Assembly: GCA_023150495.1 (NCBI GenBank) | Contig: JAKLKT010000076.1 | Span: forward strand, 1-9,685 | Source: Planctomycetota bacterium | GTDB taxonomy: Bacteria; Planctomycetota; PLA2 | Reading direction: 5' to 3' | DNA: 9,685 nucleotides | In this document: positions 1-6,931 of the stretch, piece by piece | How positions within the stretch are numbered: the stretch's first letter is position 1 | How the letters are laid out: each line of letters opens with the position of its first letter | Program-made: the position numbers and the translations under genes | Notes under the pieces: generated by a model | What the model was told of the DNA's origin: nothing | Databases searched by the model: none | What the model saw: the letters and a program-made list of their open reading frames with translations, nothing else

Positions 1-16
1 GGAGCGCGCGCACGCC

Positions 17-547
17 CTACCCCTTGGCGCGCGGCGCGGGCTTCGCCGCCCGCACGGGGCGCGGGACGTTCTGGCATTCCGCGGGCACGGCCTTCTTCAC
101 GCGCGCGGGGTCCCAGGGCGGCGTCGGGATGGCCGCGACCGCCTTCAGCGCCTCGAGGTGCGCGCGCTTCTCGCCGAGGATGCGCTGCACGGCGCCGTGG
201 AGCCGCGGGTCGTCGCGCAGGTCCGCGAGCGACTCCTCGATCTCCCGCACGACCTTCGCCTCGTGCTCCGCCGCGAAGCGCGCGAGGTAGCGGACGTCCA
301 GGTAGTTGAGGTCGACGTTCCAGTAGGGGAAGACGTCGGCCTGCGGGACTCCCTCGAGCTCGCCGATCAGCGCCACGACCTCGTTCGCGGTCTTCGCCTC
401 GGCGTCGCGCATCGCCTCGAGCTCCCCCATCCGCTCCTCGCACCAGGGCGGCACGTACGGCGTCGCGATGCCGATGTACTGCACGACCGAGTTGACCGTG
501 CCGTGCAGGATGCGGTTCAGGAGAGCGACCTTCTCGTCCCGGGTCAT
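17..547 (-). CDS. Ferritin-like four-helix-bundle protein of unknown function
   Basis: I do not recognise a named gene here. The 176-residue product lacks a signal peptide or membrane helix and reads as four amphipathic helices: about residues 5-30, 37-65, 79-110 and 116-138, then a Pro/Ala/Lys/Arg-rich tail (141-176) that is probably flexible. Helix order, spacing and fragments such as VVQY in helix 1, GELEG ending helix 2 and GEKRAHLEAL in helix 4 resemble the ferritin/bacterioferritin-like superfamily. By-eye alignment to bacterioferritin keeps Glu50, Glu94 and His130. Thr17, Thr53 and Lys127 fall where the other iron ligands would be, so a classical di-iron site is doubtful. The ATG at 547 is 10 bases after nuoN with GGAGG ahead of it, so it is very likely the last or a late gene of the nuo message. 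Possible roles are iron or iron-sulfur supply, oxidative protection, or assembly help; none is shown. The stop is TAG. The 16 bases beyond it hold nothing I can identify. Confidence 0.7.
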   Translation of the reverse strand: MTRDEKVALLNRILHGTVNSVVQYIGIATPYVPPWCEERMGELEAMRDAEAKTANEVVALIGELEGVPQADVFPYWNVDLNYLDVRYLARFAAEHEAKVVREIEESLADLRDDPRLHGAVQRILGEKRAHLEALKAVAAIPTPPWDPARVKKAVPAECQNVPRPVRAAKPAPRAKG

Positions 548-552
548 CCTTG

Positions 553-557
553 CCTCC
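553..557 (-). promoter_or_regulatory. Shine-Dalgarno site of the ferritin-like gene
   Basis: GGAGG on the minus strand directly follows the nuoN TGA stop and lies 5 bases before the ATG at 547. It is among the best-matched ribosome binding sites in the window, stronger than those of nuoD, nuoJ, nuoM or nuoN. It indicates that the small downstream gene is actively translated from the same message. Confidence 0.8.
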
Positions 558-2087
558 TCACCGCCCCCCCGCCGCGACGAAGATCCCGCGCGCGAGCTCG
601 CTCGCCACGTCGTAGAGTCCCGCGAAGGCGAGGCCGAACAGGAGCACGGGCACCGTCAGCGCGAGCACGAGCCCCTTGTCCACCCCCGCGAACGCGAAGG
701 GCCCCTTGGGCATGCGCTCGAGGTCGCAGAGGTACATGACCTTGAGGAACTTCGCGTAGTAGCCGAGCGAGACGACCGTGTTCAGGAGCGCGATCACGCC
801 GCCCCAGAAGAAGAGCATCGAGTCGTGCTCCCCGCCGTACTCGAAGACCTGCTGCAGGAGGAAGAGCTTCCCCGCGAACCCCGCCGTGGGCGGCAGGCCC
901 GTGAGGCCGATCAGCGCCACGGCCATGCAGACGCCGAGGACGGGCGCGCGGAAGCCGAGCCCCTCGAACGCGTCGAGGTCGGCCCGGCCGGTCTGCTTCT
1001 CCACGAGGCCGACCATGTAGAAGGCGGAGAGCGTCATGAAGAGGTAGACGGCCATGTAGAAGACGACCGCGGTCGCCCCCTCCGCCGTCGTCACGGCGAC
1101 GCCGAGCAGCAGATAGCCGGCGTGGGCGATCGCGCTGTAGGCGAGCAGCCGCTTCGCGTTGTTCTGCCGGAGCGCCGCGACGTTCCCGATCGTCATCGTG
1201 ACGAGCGCCATCACGAGCAGGATCGTCCGCACGTCGCCGGCGGTCGCCGTCACGTCGGGCGTCGTGCCCGCGGTCACCGCCCCGACGAAGCGGAGGATCG
1301 CCGCGAACCCCGCGCCCTTGGACGCGACCGCGAGGAAGGCGGCGACCGACGTCGGCGCGCCCTCGTACACGTCCGGGCACCAGAACTGGAAGGGCGCCGC
1401 GGCGACCTTGTACGCAAGTCCCGCGAAGACGAGGACGACGGCGACGAGGAAGGCGGGCTGCCCGGCAGCGGCCCCCGAAGCCCCCTCCAAGGAAGCGAAC
1501 GAGGTGCCCGCGGGCGTGGTGAGCGTCGCGGTCCCGGCGAAGCCGTAGAGGAGGCTCATGCCGTAGAGCATCGCGCCGGACGACACCGCGCCGAAGATCA
1601 CGTACTTGAGCGCCGCCTCGCTGCCCTCGACCCTCGCCTTGCGGAAGCCCGCGAGCAGGTATCCGCCGATCGACAGCGTCTCGATCGCGATATAGAGCAT
1701 CGCGAGGTCGTTCGCCGCGGCGGTGAGGCACGCGCCGAGCACCGCGCCGATCAGGCAGACGAAGAACTCCGCACGCCCGCGCTCCGCGTCGCCCCAGCGC
1801 AGCGCGGCGAGCGCCGCGACGATGCCGGTGCCGATCGCGAGGACGCGGAAGACCTTCGCGAGGCCGTCCGCGACGAGCAGCTTCGTCAGTATCGCGCCGT
1901 CCGAGGAGCCCTGGAAGAGCACGAGGAGGAGCGCCGCGACGAGCGCGAGGAGCCCGACGGCCGTGGCGTTGGCGCCGCGGCGGCCGCGCCCGGGGACGAG
2001 GTCCGCGAGGAGGATCGCGGGGATCGCGAGGGCGAGGAGGGTCTCCGCGCCGAAGCGCGAGAGGAGGTTGCCGAGATCGGGGACCAT
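558..2087 (-). CDS. nuoN: NADH-quinone oxidoreductase subunit N (NuoN, ND2)
   Basis: This is the proximal antiporter-like proton-pumping subunit, next to NuoK. The product is 509 residues with about fourteen hydrophobic helices. Channel residues are visible: Glu136 in LYIAIETLSIGGYLLAGF (residues 131-148), Lys227 in AGLAYKVAAAPFQFWCPDVYE (222-242) and then GAPTSVAAFLAVASKGAG with Lys257, and Lys407 in TGLPPTAGFAGKLFLL (396-411), the lysine typical of the terminal channel half in NuoN. RQNNAKRLLAYSAIAHAGY (307-325) matches the family. An Ala/Gly/Ser/Thr-rich loop at about 185-211 looks lineage-specific. I chose the ATG at 2087, 1 base after the nuoM stop. An in-frame TTG at 2099 would add four residues and overlap nuoM, and neither start has a clear Shine-Dalgarno site. 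Translation is probably coupled to nuoM. Confidence 0.96.
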   Translation of the reverse strand: MVPDLGNLLSRFGAETLLALAIPAILLADLVPGRGRRGANATAVGLLALVAALLLVLFQGSSDGAILTKLLVADGLAKVFRVLAIGTGIVAALAALRWGDAERGRAEFFVCLIGAVLGACLTAAANDLAMLYIAIETLSIGGYLLAGFRKARVEGSEAALKYVIFGAVSSGAMLYGMSLLYGFAGTATLTTPAGTSFASLEGASGAAAGQPAFLVAVVLVFAGLAYKVAAAPFQFWCPDVYEGAPTSVAAFLAVASKGAGFAAILRFVGAVTAGTTPDVTATAGDVRTILLVMALVTMTIGNVAALRQNNAKRLLAYSAIAHAGYLLLGVAVTTAEGATAVVFYMAVYLFMTLSAFYMVGLVEKQTGRADLDAFEGLGFRAPVLGVCMAVALIGLTGLPPTAGFAGKLFLLQQVFEYGGEHDSMLFFWGGVIALLNTVVSLGYYAKFLKVMYLCDLERMPKGPFAFAGVDKGLVLALTVPVLLFGLAFAGLYDVASELARGIFVAAGGR

Positions 2088-2088
2088 G

Positions 2089-3624
2089 TCAGCCGACAAG
2101 GAGCCGGATCGCGTCCACCGCCGGCTGGTAGACCGCGATGAGCGGTTTCGGGTAGATGCCGAGGAAGATGGTCGGCACGAGCAGCGCGATCATCGCGACG
2201 CGCTCGCGCGTCGTCGCGTCCGGGAAGGACTCGTACGCCGGGTTCGTCTTCCCGAGGAACACGCGCTGGATCGCGCGCAGGTAGTAGGCCGCGGTGAAGA
2301 CGAGGCCGAGGGTCGCGATCAGCGTGATCAGCTTCGCGCCCTCGTAGTAGGTCGTCTTGTAGGAGCCGACGAACGCGAGGAACTCGCCCCAGAAGCCGGA
2401 GAGCGCCGGCAACCCGAGCGACGCGAACATCGCGATCGTCGCGATCGTCCCGTAGACGGGCATCTTCCAGAGGAGCCCGCCGAACCGGTTGAGGTCGCGG
2501 TGGTGCGCGCGGTCGTACACGACGCCGACCACGAGGAACAGGAGGCCGCTGATCGTGCCGTGGTTGAAGAGCTGGAGGATCGCTCCGTTGAGCCCCTCCG
2601 GCGTCATCGCCGCGAAGCCGAGGAGGCAGAAGCCCATGTGCGACACCGACGAGTACGCGACCATCTTCTTGAAGTCGGTCTGCGCCATCGCGACGAGCGC
2701 GCCGTAGACGATGTTGATGACGCCGAGGAGCCCGATCCAGAACGCCGCGTCCTTCATCACGCCGGGGAAGAACGGGAAGTTGATCCGCAGCATGCCGTAG
2801 CCGCCGAGCTTCAGGAGGATGCCGGCGAGGATCACGGAGATCGGCGTCGGCGCCTCGACGTGCGCGTCGGGGAGCCACGTGTGGAAGGGGAAGACGGGCA
2901 CCTTCACCGCGAAGGCGACGAACATCCCCCAGAAGACGAGGTTCGCGACGAGCCCCGCGTTCGCGCCGTAGTTCGCGAGGATCCCGCCGGCGCCCCTCGC
3001 CTGCTGCGCGTAGGCGGTGAGGTCGGGGATGGAGAAGGCGTTGCCCCTGAACGCAGGGTCGCTCGTCACCGCGAAGTAGATGACGAGGATCCCCGCGAGC
3101 AGGAAGATCGAGCCGAAGAGGGTGTACAGGAAGAACTTGATCGACGCGTAGATGCGCCGCGGCCCGCCCCAGACCCCGATGAGGAAGTACATCGGGAGGA
3201 GCATGACCTCCCAGAAGACGTAGAAGAGGAACAGGTCGAGCGAGGCGAATGTCCCGATGATCCCGGTGTGGAGCAGCAGGAACATCGCCCAGTAGCCGCG
3301 CGTGCCCTTCTCGATGTTCCACGACGCGAGCGCCGCGGCGAACGCGAGGAGCCCGGTGAGGAAGATCAGGATCCCGGAGAGGCCGTCCACGCCGATCCGG
3401 TAGTGCACGTCGAACTTCCCGAGGGTGATCCACGCCACGTCGGACGTGAGCGCGTACTCGCTCGGCTCGAGGTTCACCGACTTGAAGAGCACGAACGTGG
3501 AGAGGACGAAGGTCGCGAGGGCGCCGAACATGCCGACCCAGCGCGCCTGCTTGCCGTCCTTCGTGAAGAGAAGCGCGAGGAGCCCGGCGACCGGGAGGAA
3601 GATCGTGATCGTGAGGAGATTCAT
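2089..3624 (-). CDS. nuoM: NADH-quinone oxidoreductase subunit M (NuoM, ND4)
   Basis: This is the middle antiporter-like proton-pumping subunit. The product is 511 residues, typical for the family, with about fourteen hydrophobic helices. Channel residues are in place: Glu139 in LFYVFWEVMLLPMYFLIGVWG (residues 133-153), Lys241 in FAVKVPVFPFHTWLPDAHVE (238-257), Lys272 in GILLKLGGYGMLR (268-280) and Glu414 in ALSGFWGEFLAF (407-418), which corresponds to the distal glutamate that distinguishes NuoM from NuoL and NuoN. AQTDFKKMVAYSSVSHMGF (314-332) and LFNHGTISGLLFLVVG (352-367) complete the signature. A hydrophilic loop at about 187-222 is variable. The ATG at 3624 lies 8 bases after the nuoL stop, with TAGGGG placed five bases upstream as a ribosome binding site. 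nuoN starts 1 base after the TGA stop. Confidence 0.96.
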   Translation of the reverse strand: MNLLTITIFLPVAGLLALLFTKDGKQARWVGMFGALATFVLSTFVLFKSVNLEPSEYALTSDVAWITLGKFDVHYRIGVDGLSGILIFLTGLLAFAAALASWNIEKGTRGYWAMFLLLHTGIIGTFASLDLFLFYVFWEVMLLPMYFLIGVWGGPRRIYASIKFFLYTLFGSIFLLAGILVIYFAVTSDPAFRGNAFSIPDLTAYAQQARGAGGILANYGANAGLVANLVFWGMFVAFAVKVPVFPFHTWLPDAHVEAPTPISVILAGILLKLGGYGMLRINFPFFPGVMKDAAFWIGLLGVINIVYGALVAMAQTDFKKMVAYSSVSHMGFCLLGFAAMTPEGLNGAILQLFNHGTISGLLFLVVGVVYDRAHHRDLNRFGGLLWKMPVYGTIATIAMFASLGLPALSGFWGEFLAFVGSYKTTYYEGAKLITLIATLGLVFTAAYYLRAIQRVFLGKTNPAYESFPDATTRERVAMIALLVPTIFLGIYPKPLIAVYQPAVDAIRLLVG

Positions 3625-3632
3625 CGCGGCCC

Positions 3633-5636
3633 CTACAAGACGAAGACGATGATCACGACCGCGACGGCGGTGAGGCCGAGCGCGGCGGTGACGTAGTTTC
3701 GGATCCGGCCGGTCTGCGCGGTGGCGACCATCGCCCCCGCGCCCTCGGCCACGTCGGCGGTCAGGTTCACCGCGCCGTCGACGACCATCTGGTCTGCGTC
3801 CCCGCTCGCGTCGCCGATGAAGAGGGACACGGCGCCGGAGACGTTGACCGCGCCGTCGACGACCTTCGCGTCGACCCAGCTGGACCGATCGGCCAGCGCG
3901 TTGCCCGCGGCGACGACGCCGTCGAGGTACATCTCGTCCATGTGGAACTTGTGGACCGAGAGTTCGTGGAGGGGCCCGGGGAGGAGGCGCGACTTCTCGT
4001 CGCGGCGCCCGGACAGGAAGAGCCCGATCCCGAGCGCGAGCCCGAGGCCGCCGGTCGTGTACGCGAGCAGCTGGAAGTACCAGGGGTGGTCGTGGTCCGG
4101 CGCCCCGGCCCCCGGCGCGATGTAGGCCGCCTGCACGTGCTCGAAGTCGGGGTGCGACTCGAAGTACGCGGGCGTCCCGAAGAACTTCTCGGGGAAGTGG
4201 CCCCAGAAGATCCACGGCGTGAAGCCCGCGAGGATCACGAGCGGCGCGATCATCACGAGCGGCGACTCGTGCGCGTGGGAGAACTTCTCCTCGTTCTTCG
4301 GCTTGCCCATGAAGCAGAGCCAGACGAGGCGCGTCATGTAGAACGCGGTGAGGAACGCGACGCCGAAGCCGAGGACGAAGAGCACGTAGCGGTGCTCGTG
4401 CAGCGCCTGCAGGAGGATCGCGTCCTTGCTCATGAACCCGCTCGTGGCCGGGATGCCCGCGAGCGCGAGCGTCGAGATCACGAAGGTCCAGAAGGTCACG
4501 GGCATCTTCGCGCGGAGCCCGCCCATGTCCTTCAGGTCCTGCGCGTGGTGCATCGCGTGGATCACGGAGCCCGACCCGAGGAAGAGGCACGCCTTGAACA
4601 TCGCGTGCGTGCAGAGGTGGAACATGGCGGCCCACGGCGCGCCGACGCCCACGCCGAGGATCATGTAGCCGAGCTGGCTGATCGTCGAGTAGGCGAGGAC
4701 CTTCTTGATGTCGGTCTGGCTGACCGCGATGATCGCGCCGACGAAGGCGGTGATCCCGCCCGTCCACGCGATGAAGCCGAGCGCGTCCGGCGTGAAGAGC
4801 GGGAACATGCGCGCGGAGAGGTAGACGCCCGCGGCCACCATCGTCGCCGCGTGGATGAGCGCGCTGACGGGCGTCGGGCCGGCCATCGCGTCCGGCAGCC
4901 AGACGTGGAGCGGGAACTGCGCCGACTTGCCCACGGCTCCGAAGAAGAGGCCCACGCCCGCGAGGGTGAGGAGCCCCTCCTGTCCCCCGAAAGCCCCCCC
5001 CTTGACGGCATGAAAGATCTCCCCGATGTGCAGCGTGCCGCACTGCTTGTAGAGGATCATGATGCCGATGAGCATCCCGACGTCGCCCACGCGCGTCGTG
5101 ATGAACGCCTTCTTCGCCGCCTCGGCGTTCGCGAGGTCCTCGCTCCAGAACCCGATCAGCTTGTAGGAGCAGAGGCCGACGAGCTCCCAGCCGATGAAGA
5201 GCATCAGCAGGTTGTCCGCGAGCGTCAGGACGAGCATCGAGACGCCGAAGAACGACAGCCAGAAGAAGAAGCGGTGGTACCGCGGGTCGCCCTTCATGTA
5301 CGCGGTCGAGTAGAGGAAGACGAGCGTGGCGACGATCGTCACGACGCAGAGGAGCGCCGCGGTGAGGCCGTCGACGACCATCCCCATCTCGAACGTGATG
5401 CCGCCCGCGAGTTCGAACCACTTCCAGCTCGCCGCGAAGTAGTGGCCCGGCGGCAGCTTCGCCCACGCGAGCATCGCGGCGACCGACAGCACGAGCGAGG
5501 CCGCCATCGTGCCGACGACGACGAAGTCGCCCTTGCGCGGCAGGCGCGGGCCGAGGACCTGCTGCACGACCGCGCCGATCGCCGGCAGGAAGAGGATCCA
5601 GGGGACGTAGGAGGGAAGCGTCTCGGCCATCGTCAT
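3633..5636 (-). CDS. nuoL: NADH-quinone oxidoreductase subunit L (NuoL, ND5)
   Basis: This is the distal antiporter-like proton-pumping subunit, with the long lateral helix that runs along the membrane arm. The product is 667 residues and mostly hydrophobic. Key elements are LFIGWELVGLCSYKLIGFW (residues 146-164, Glu151); GKSAQFPLHVWLPDAMAGP (236-254, Lys237) followed by TPVSALIHAATMVAAGVYL; QTDIKKVLAYSTISQLGYM (307-325); HAMFKACLFLGSGSVIHAMHH (344-364, Lys348); and SGFMSKDAIL (399-408, Lys404). These are the channel glutamate and lysines of the family. The C-terminal part has HKFHMDEMYLDG (562-573), two VVDGAVN copies, then QTGRIRNY and a final membrane helix (651-667). The ATG at 5636 overlaps the nuoK stop as ATGA. 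A second ATG at 5630 has AGGGG six bases before it and is an equally good start (665 residues). The stop is TAG, and nuoM follows after 8 bases. Confidence 0.96.
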   Translation of the reverse strand: MTMAETLPSYVPWILFLPAIGAVVQQVLGPRLPRKGDFVVVGTMAASLVLSVAAMLAWAKLPPGHYFAASWKWFELAGGITFEMGMVVDGLTAALLCVVTIVATLVFLYSTAYMKGDPRYHRFFFWLSFFGVSMLVLTLADNLLMLFIGWELVGLCSYKLIGFWSEDLANAEAAKKAFITTRVGDVGMLIGIMILYKQCGTLHIGEIFHAVKGGAFGGQEGLLTLAGVGLFFGAVGKSAQFPLHVWLPDAMAGPTPVSALIHAATMVAAGVYLSARMFPLFTPDALGFIAWTGGITAFVGAIIAVSQTDIKKVLAYSTISQLGYMILGVGVGAPWAAMFHLCTHAMFKACLFLGSGSVIHAMHHAQDLKDMGGLRAKMPVTFWTFVISTLALAGIPATSGFMSKDAILLQALHEHRYVLFVLGFGVAFLTAFYMTRLVWLCFMGKPKNEEKFSHAHESPLVMIAPLVILAGFTPWIFWGHFPEKFFGTPAYFESHPDFEHVQAAYIAPGAGAPDHDHPWYFQLLAYTTGGLGLALGIGLFLSGRRDEKSRLLPGPLHELSVHKFHMDEMYLDGVVAAGNALADRSSWVDAKVVDGAVNVSGAVSLFIGDASGDADQMVVDGAVNLTADVAEGAGAMVATAQTGRIRNYVTAALGLTAVAVVIIVFVL
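3765..3863 (-). repeat. Tandem VVDGAVN motif in the NuoL C-terminus
   Basis: The heptapeptide VVDGAVN occurs twice in NuoL, at residues 592-598 and 618-624, exactly 26 codons apart. At DNA level an 18-base stretch is identical in both copies (3769-3786 and 3847-3864, plus-strand ACCGCGCCGTCGACGACC). The flanking residues of the two units do not match, so only the core is repeated. The segment lies between the DEMYLDG region and the last membrane helix, on the linker that leads into the terminal anchor. Two VDG-VN type elements also occur, as I recall, in NuoL of several other phyla, so this may be a family trait and not a recent duplication. Confidence 0.6.
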
Positions 5637-5938
5637 CCCCTGAGGCTCGAGGCCCGGTCCACGTCCACGTCGGTCCGCTTGTCGAAGAGCTGCAGGATGA
5701 TCGCGAGCGCGACCGCGGCCTCCGCCGCGGCGAGCACGATCACGAAGAGCGCGAAGACCTGCGCGTCGAGGCCGCCCGAGAAGCGGCTGAACCCGACGAG
5801 GTTGATGTTCGCCGCGTTGAGGATCAGCTCGACGCCGATGAGCACGCCGATCGCGTTGCGACGGGTGACGACGGCGGCGACGCCGGTCGCGAAGAGGATC
5901 GCGCCGAGCAGGAGGTAGTGGTACAGGCCGACGTTCAC
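5633..5938 (-). CDS. nuoK: NADH-quinone oxidoreductase subunit K (NuoK, ND4L)
   Basis: This small three-helix membrane subunit is related to MrpC and forms part of the charge relay linking the quinone site to the antiporter-like subunits. The product is 101 residues, the standard length. The two functionally important buried glutamates are present: Glu37 in GVELILNAANINLV (helix 2) and Glu73 in VLAAAEAAVALAI (helix 3), matching E. coli Glu36 and Glu72. The start is GTG at 5938, overlapping the nuoJ stop as GTGA, with GGAG eight bases upstream. The TGA stop overlaps the first candidate start of nuoL as ATGA. The cytoplasmic tail after residue 85 is charged and variable. Confidence 0.96.
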   Translation of the reverse strand: MNVGLYHYLLLGAILFATGVAAVVTRRNAIGVLIGVELILNAANINLVGFSRFSGGLDAQVFALFVIVLAAAEAAVALAIILQLFDKRTDVDVDRASSLRG

Positions 5939-6450
5939 TGGGGGGGCTCCGGGGGCGGCGCCTGCCTCCGCACGAGGTAGGCCGCGCCGATGAGCGCGAC
6001 GAGGAGCAGGATCGACGCGAACTCGAACAGGATGATGTAGTCGCCGAGGAGGAGCTTCCCGAGCCCCTCGGTCGTCCCCTCGGCCGGGGTAGCGGCCGCG
6101 GTGCGGAAGATCGAGCGGCTGATCGCGGCGATGAGGCCGGCGGCGAGGAGCGTGCCGAACAGCAGCCCCGTCTTCCGGTGGCGCACCTCCTTGTCGCCCA
6201 GCGCGAGCGCCGTGCGGCCGGTGAGGAGCACGCCGAACGCGAAGAGGACGAGGACCCCGCCGACATAGACGACGAGCTGCGTCACCGCGAGGAAGTCGGC
6301 GCCCGCGAGCGCGTAGATCCCGGTCACGCCGACGAAGCAGAGGAGCAGGCTGAAGACGGCGTGGACGATGCGCGGCATCAGCGCGGCCATGAGGCCGCCC
6401 GCGACCGCCATCGCGGCGAAGAGCCAGAAGAGGATCACCTCGGCGCCCAT
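5935..6450 (-). CDS. nuoJ: NADH-quinone oxidoreductase subunit J (NuoJ, ND6)
   Basis: This small membrane subunit sits between NuoH and NuoK; its third helix holds the pi-bulge involved in coupling quinone chemistry to proton transfer. The product is 171 residues with five predicted membrane helices. The diagnostic segment DFLAVTQLVVYVGGVLVLFAF (residues 52-72, Tyr62 being the conserved tyrosine) matches the family helix 3, and LGDYIILFEFASILLLVALIG (135-155) matches the last helix. A hydrophilic, low-complexity loop (about 114-134) and a proline-rich C-terminal tail (164-171) are variable parts. The ATG start at 6450 is 4 bases after the nuoI stop, with only a weak purine-rich sequence (AAGTGA) upstream. 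The TGA stop overlaps the GTG of nuoK. Confidence 0.95.
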   Translation of the reverse strand: MGAEVILFWLFAAMAVAGGLMAALMPRIVHAVFSLLLCFVGVTGIYALAGADFLAVTQLVVYVGGVLVLFAFGVLLTGRTALALGDKEVRHRKTGLLFGTLLAAGLIAAISRSIFRTAAATPAEGTTEGLGKLLLGDYIILFEFASILLLVALIGAAYLVRRQAPPPEPPQ

Positions 6451-6454
6451 CGGT

Positions 6455-6931
6455 TCACTTGCGCGAGAAGGAGACGATCTCGAACGGGATCTTCTCCTCC
6501 CCGCTGAAGACGCGAGGGTTCTCGCGGTCCGCGTAGTCGATGATCACCTCGTCGCGCGTGTAGCCGACGAGGTCGAACTGCGGCCCCATGTGGATGCACT
6601 CCGTCGGGCAGGGCTCGCAGCAGAGCGCGCAGAAGAGGCACTTGCTGTAGTCGATCTCGAAGGTGCGGATGCGCGCGGTCTTGCCCTTGCCCTCGGCCTC
6701 GATCGTGATGCAGTCGACCGGGCAGATCTTGCTGCACTGGTCGCACGCGATGCACTTGTCGATCTCGAAGACGTGCAGCCCGCGCTCCGTCGGCGGGATC
6801 TCGGGGACCTCCTCCGGGTACTGGAGCGTGTAGGGGCGCCGGAAGATGTAGGGCACCGTGATCGTGAGGCCGACCCAGGTGGTCTTCAACCCCATCCAGA
6901 CGGCGCGCGCCCAGTTCCGGAGTGCCATCAT
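6455..6931 (-). CDS. nuoI: NADH-quinone oxidoreductase subunit I (NuoI, two 4Fe-4S clusters)
   Basis: This ferredoxin-like subunit carries clusters N6a and N6b and passes electrons toward cluster N2 in NuoB. The product is 158 residues. The N-terminal part has an amphipathic membrane-associated stretch leading to RRPYTLQYPEE (residues 31-41), as in the family. Two CxxCxxCxxxCP motifs are intact: CIACDQCSKICP (Cys60, 63, 66, 70, with Cys74 after it) and CLFCALCCEPCP (Cys98, 101, 104, 108, with Cys112 after it). Extra cysteines occur at 74, 105 and 112; those at 74 and 112 sit in the usual CP-x-x-C position. Two adjacent ATG codons exist, at 6931 and 6928. I chose 6931 because it gives an ATGA overlap with the nuoH stop and lies eight bases after GAGG; the alternative only removes one methionine. 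A gap of 4 bases separates it from nuoJ. The presence of NuoI without nuoE, nuoF or nuoG nearby also fits ferredoxin-fed complex I types. Confidence 0.97.
   Translation of the reverse strand: MMALRNWARAVWMGLKTTWVGLTITVPYIFRRPYTLQYPEEVPEIPPTERGLHVFEIDKCIACDQCSKICPVDCITIEAEGKGKTARIRTFEIDYSKCLFCALCCEPCPTECIHMGPQFDLVGYTRDEVIIDYADRENPRVFSGEEKIPFEIVSFSRK

Noticed and set aside
1..16. GC-rich bases after the last gene as a possible terminator
   Set aside because: Only 16 bases are visible, with no hairpin followed by a T-run; a terminator may lie outside the window.
561..570. Run of seven C near the nuoN 3' end as a possible frameshift site
   Set aside because: It encodes Gly-Gly in the ordinary NuoN C-terminus (AAGGR then stop) and the frame is intact.
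558..2099. TTG start for nuoN at 2099
   Set aside because: The ATG at 2087 is in frame four codons later, sits 1 base after the nuoM stop and needs no rare start codon. The TTG has no better ribosome binding site, though it cannot be excluded.
468..2141. Long plus-strand open frame (about 557 codons) opposite nuoN and the ferritin-like gene
   Set aside because: Its product is Arg/Glu/Asp/His-rich low-complexity sequence, as expected from the antisense of GC-rich hydrophobic-protein genes. The opposite strand encodes clear NuoN with all its motifs.
1723..3696. Plus-strand open frame of 657 codons opposite nuoM
   Set aside because: Same antisense artefact of high GC; highly charged, no recognisable domain, and it crosses several real gene junctions.
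2089..5466. Very long minus-strand frame (1125 codons) that could be read as a NuoL-NuoM fusion
   Set aside because: Only the last 511 codons are NuoM. The upstream part is an out-of-frame shadow of nuoL, which has its own intact frame and TAG stop at 3633.
3942..5918. Plus-strand open frame of 658 codons opposite nuoL and nuoK
   Set aside because: Charged low-complexity shadow of nuoL; no independent start signal or domain.
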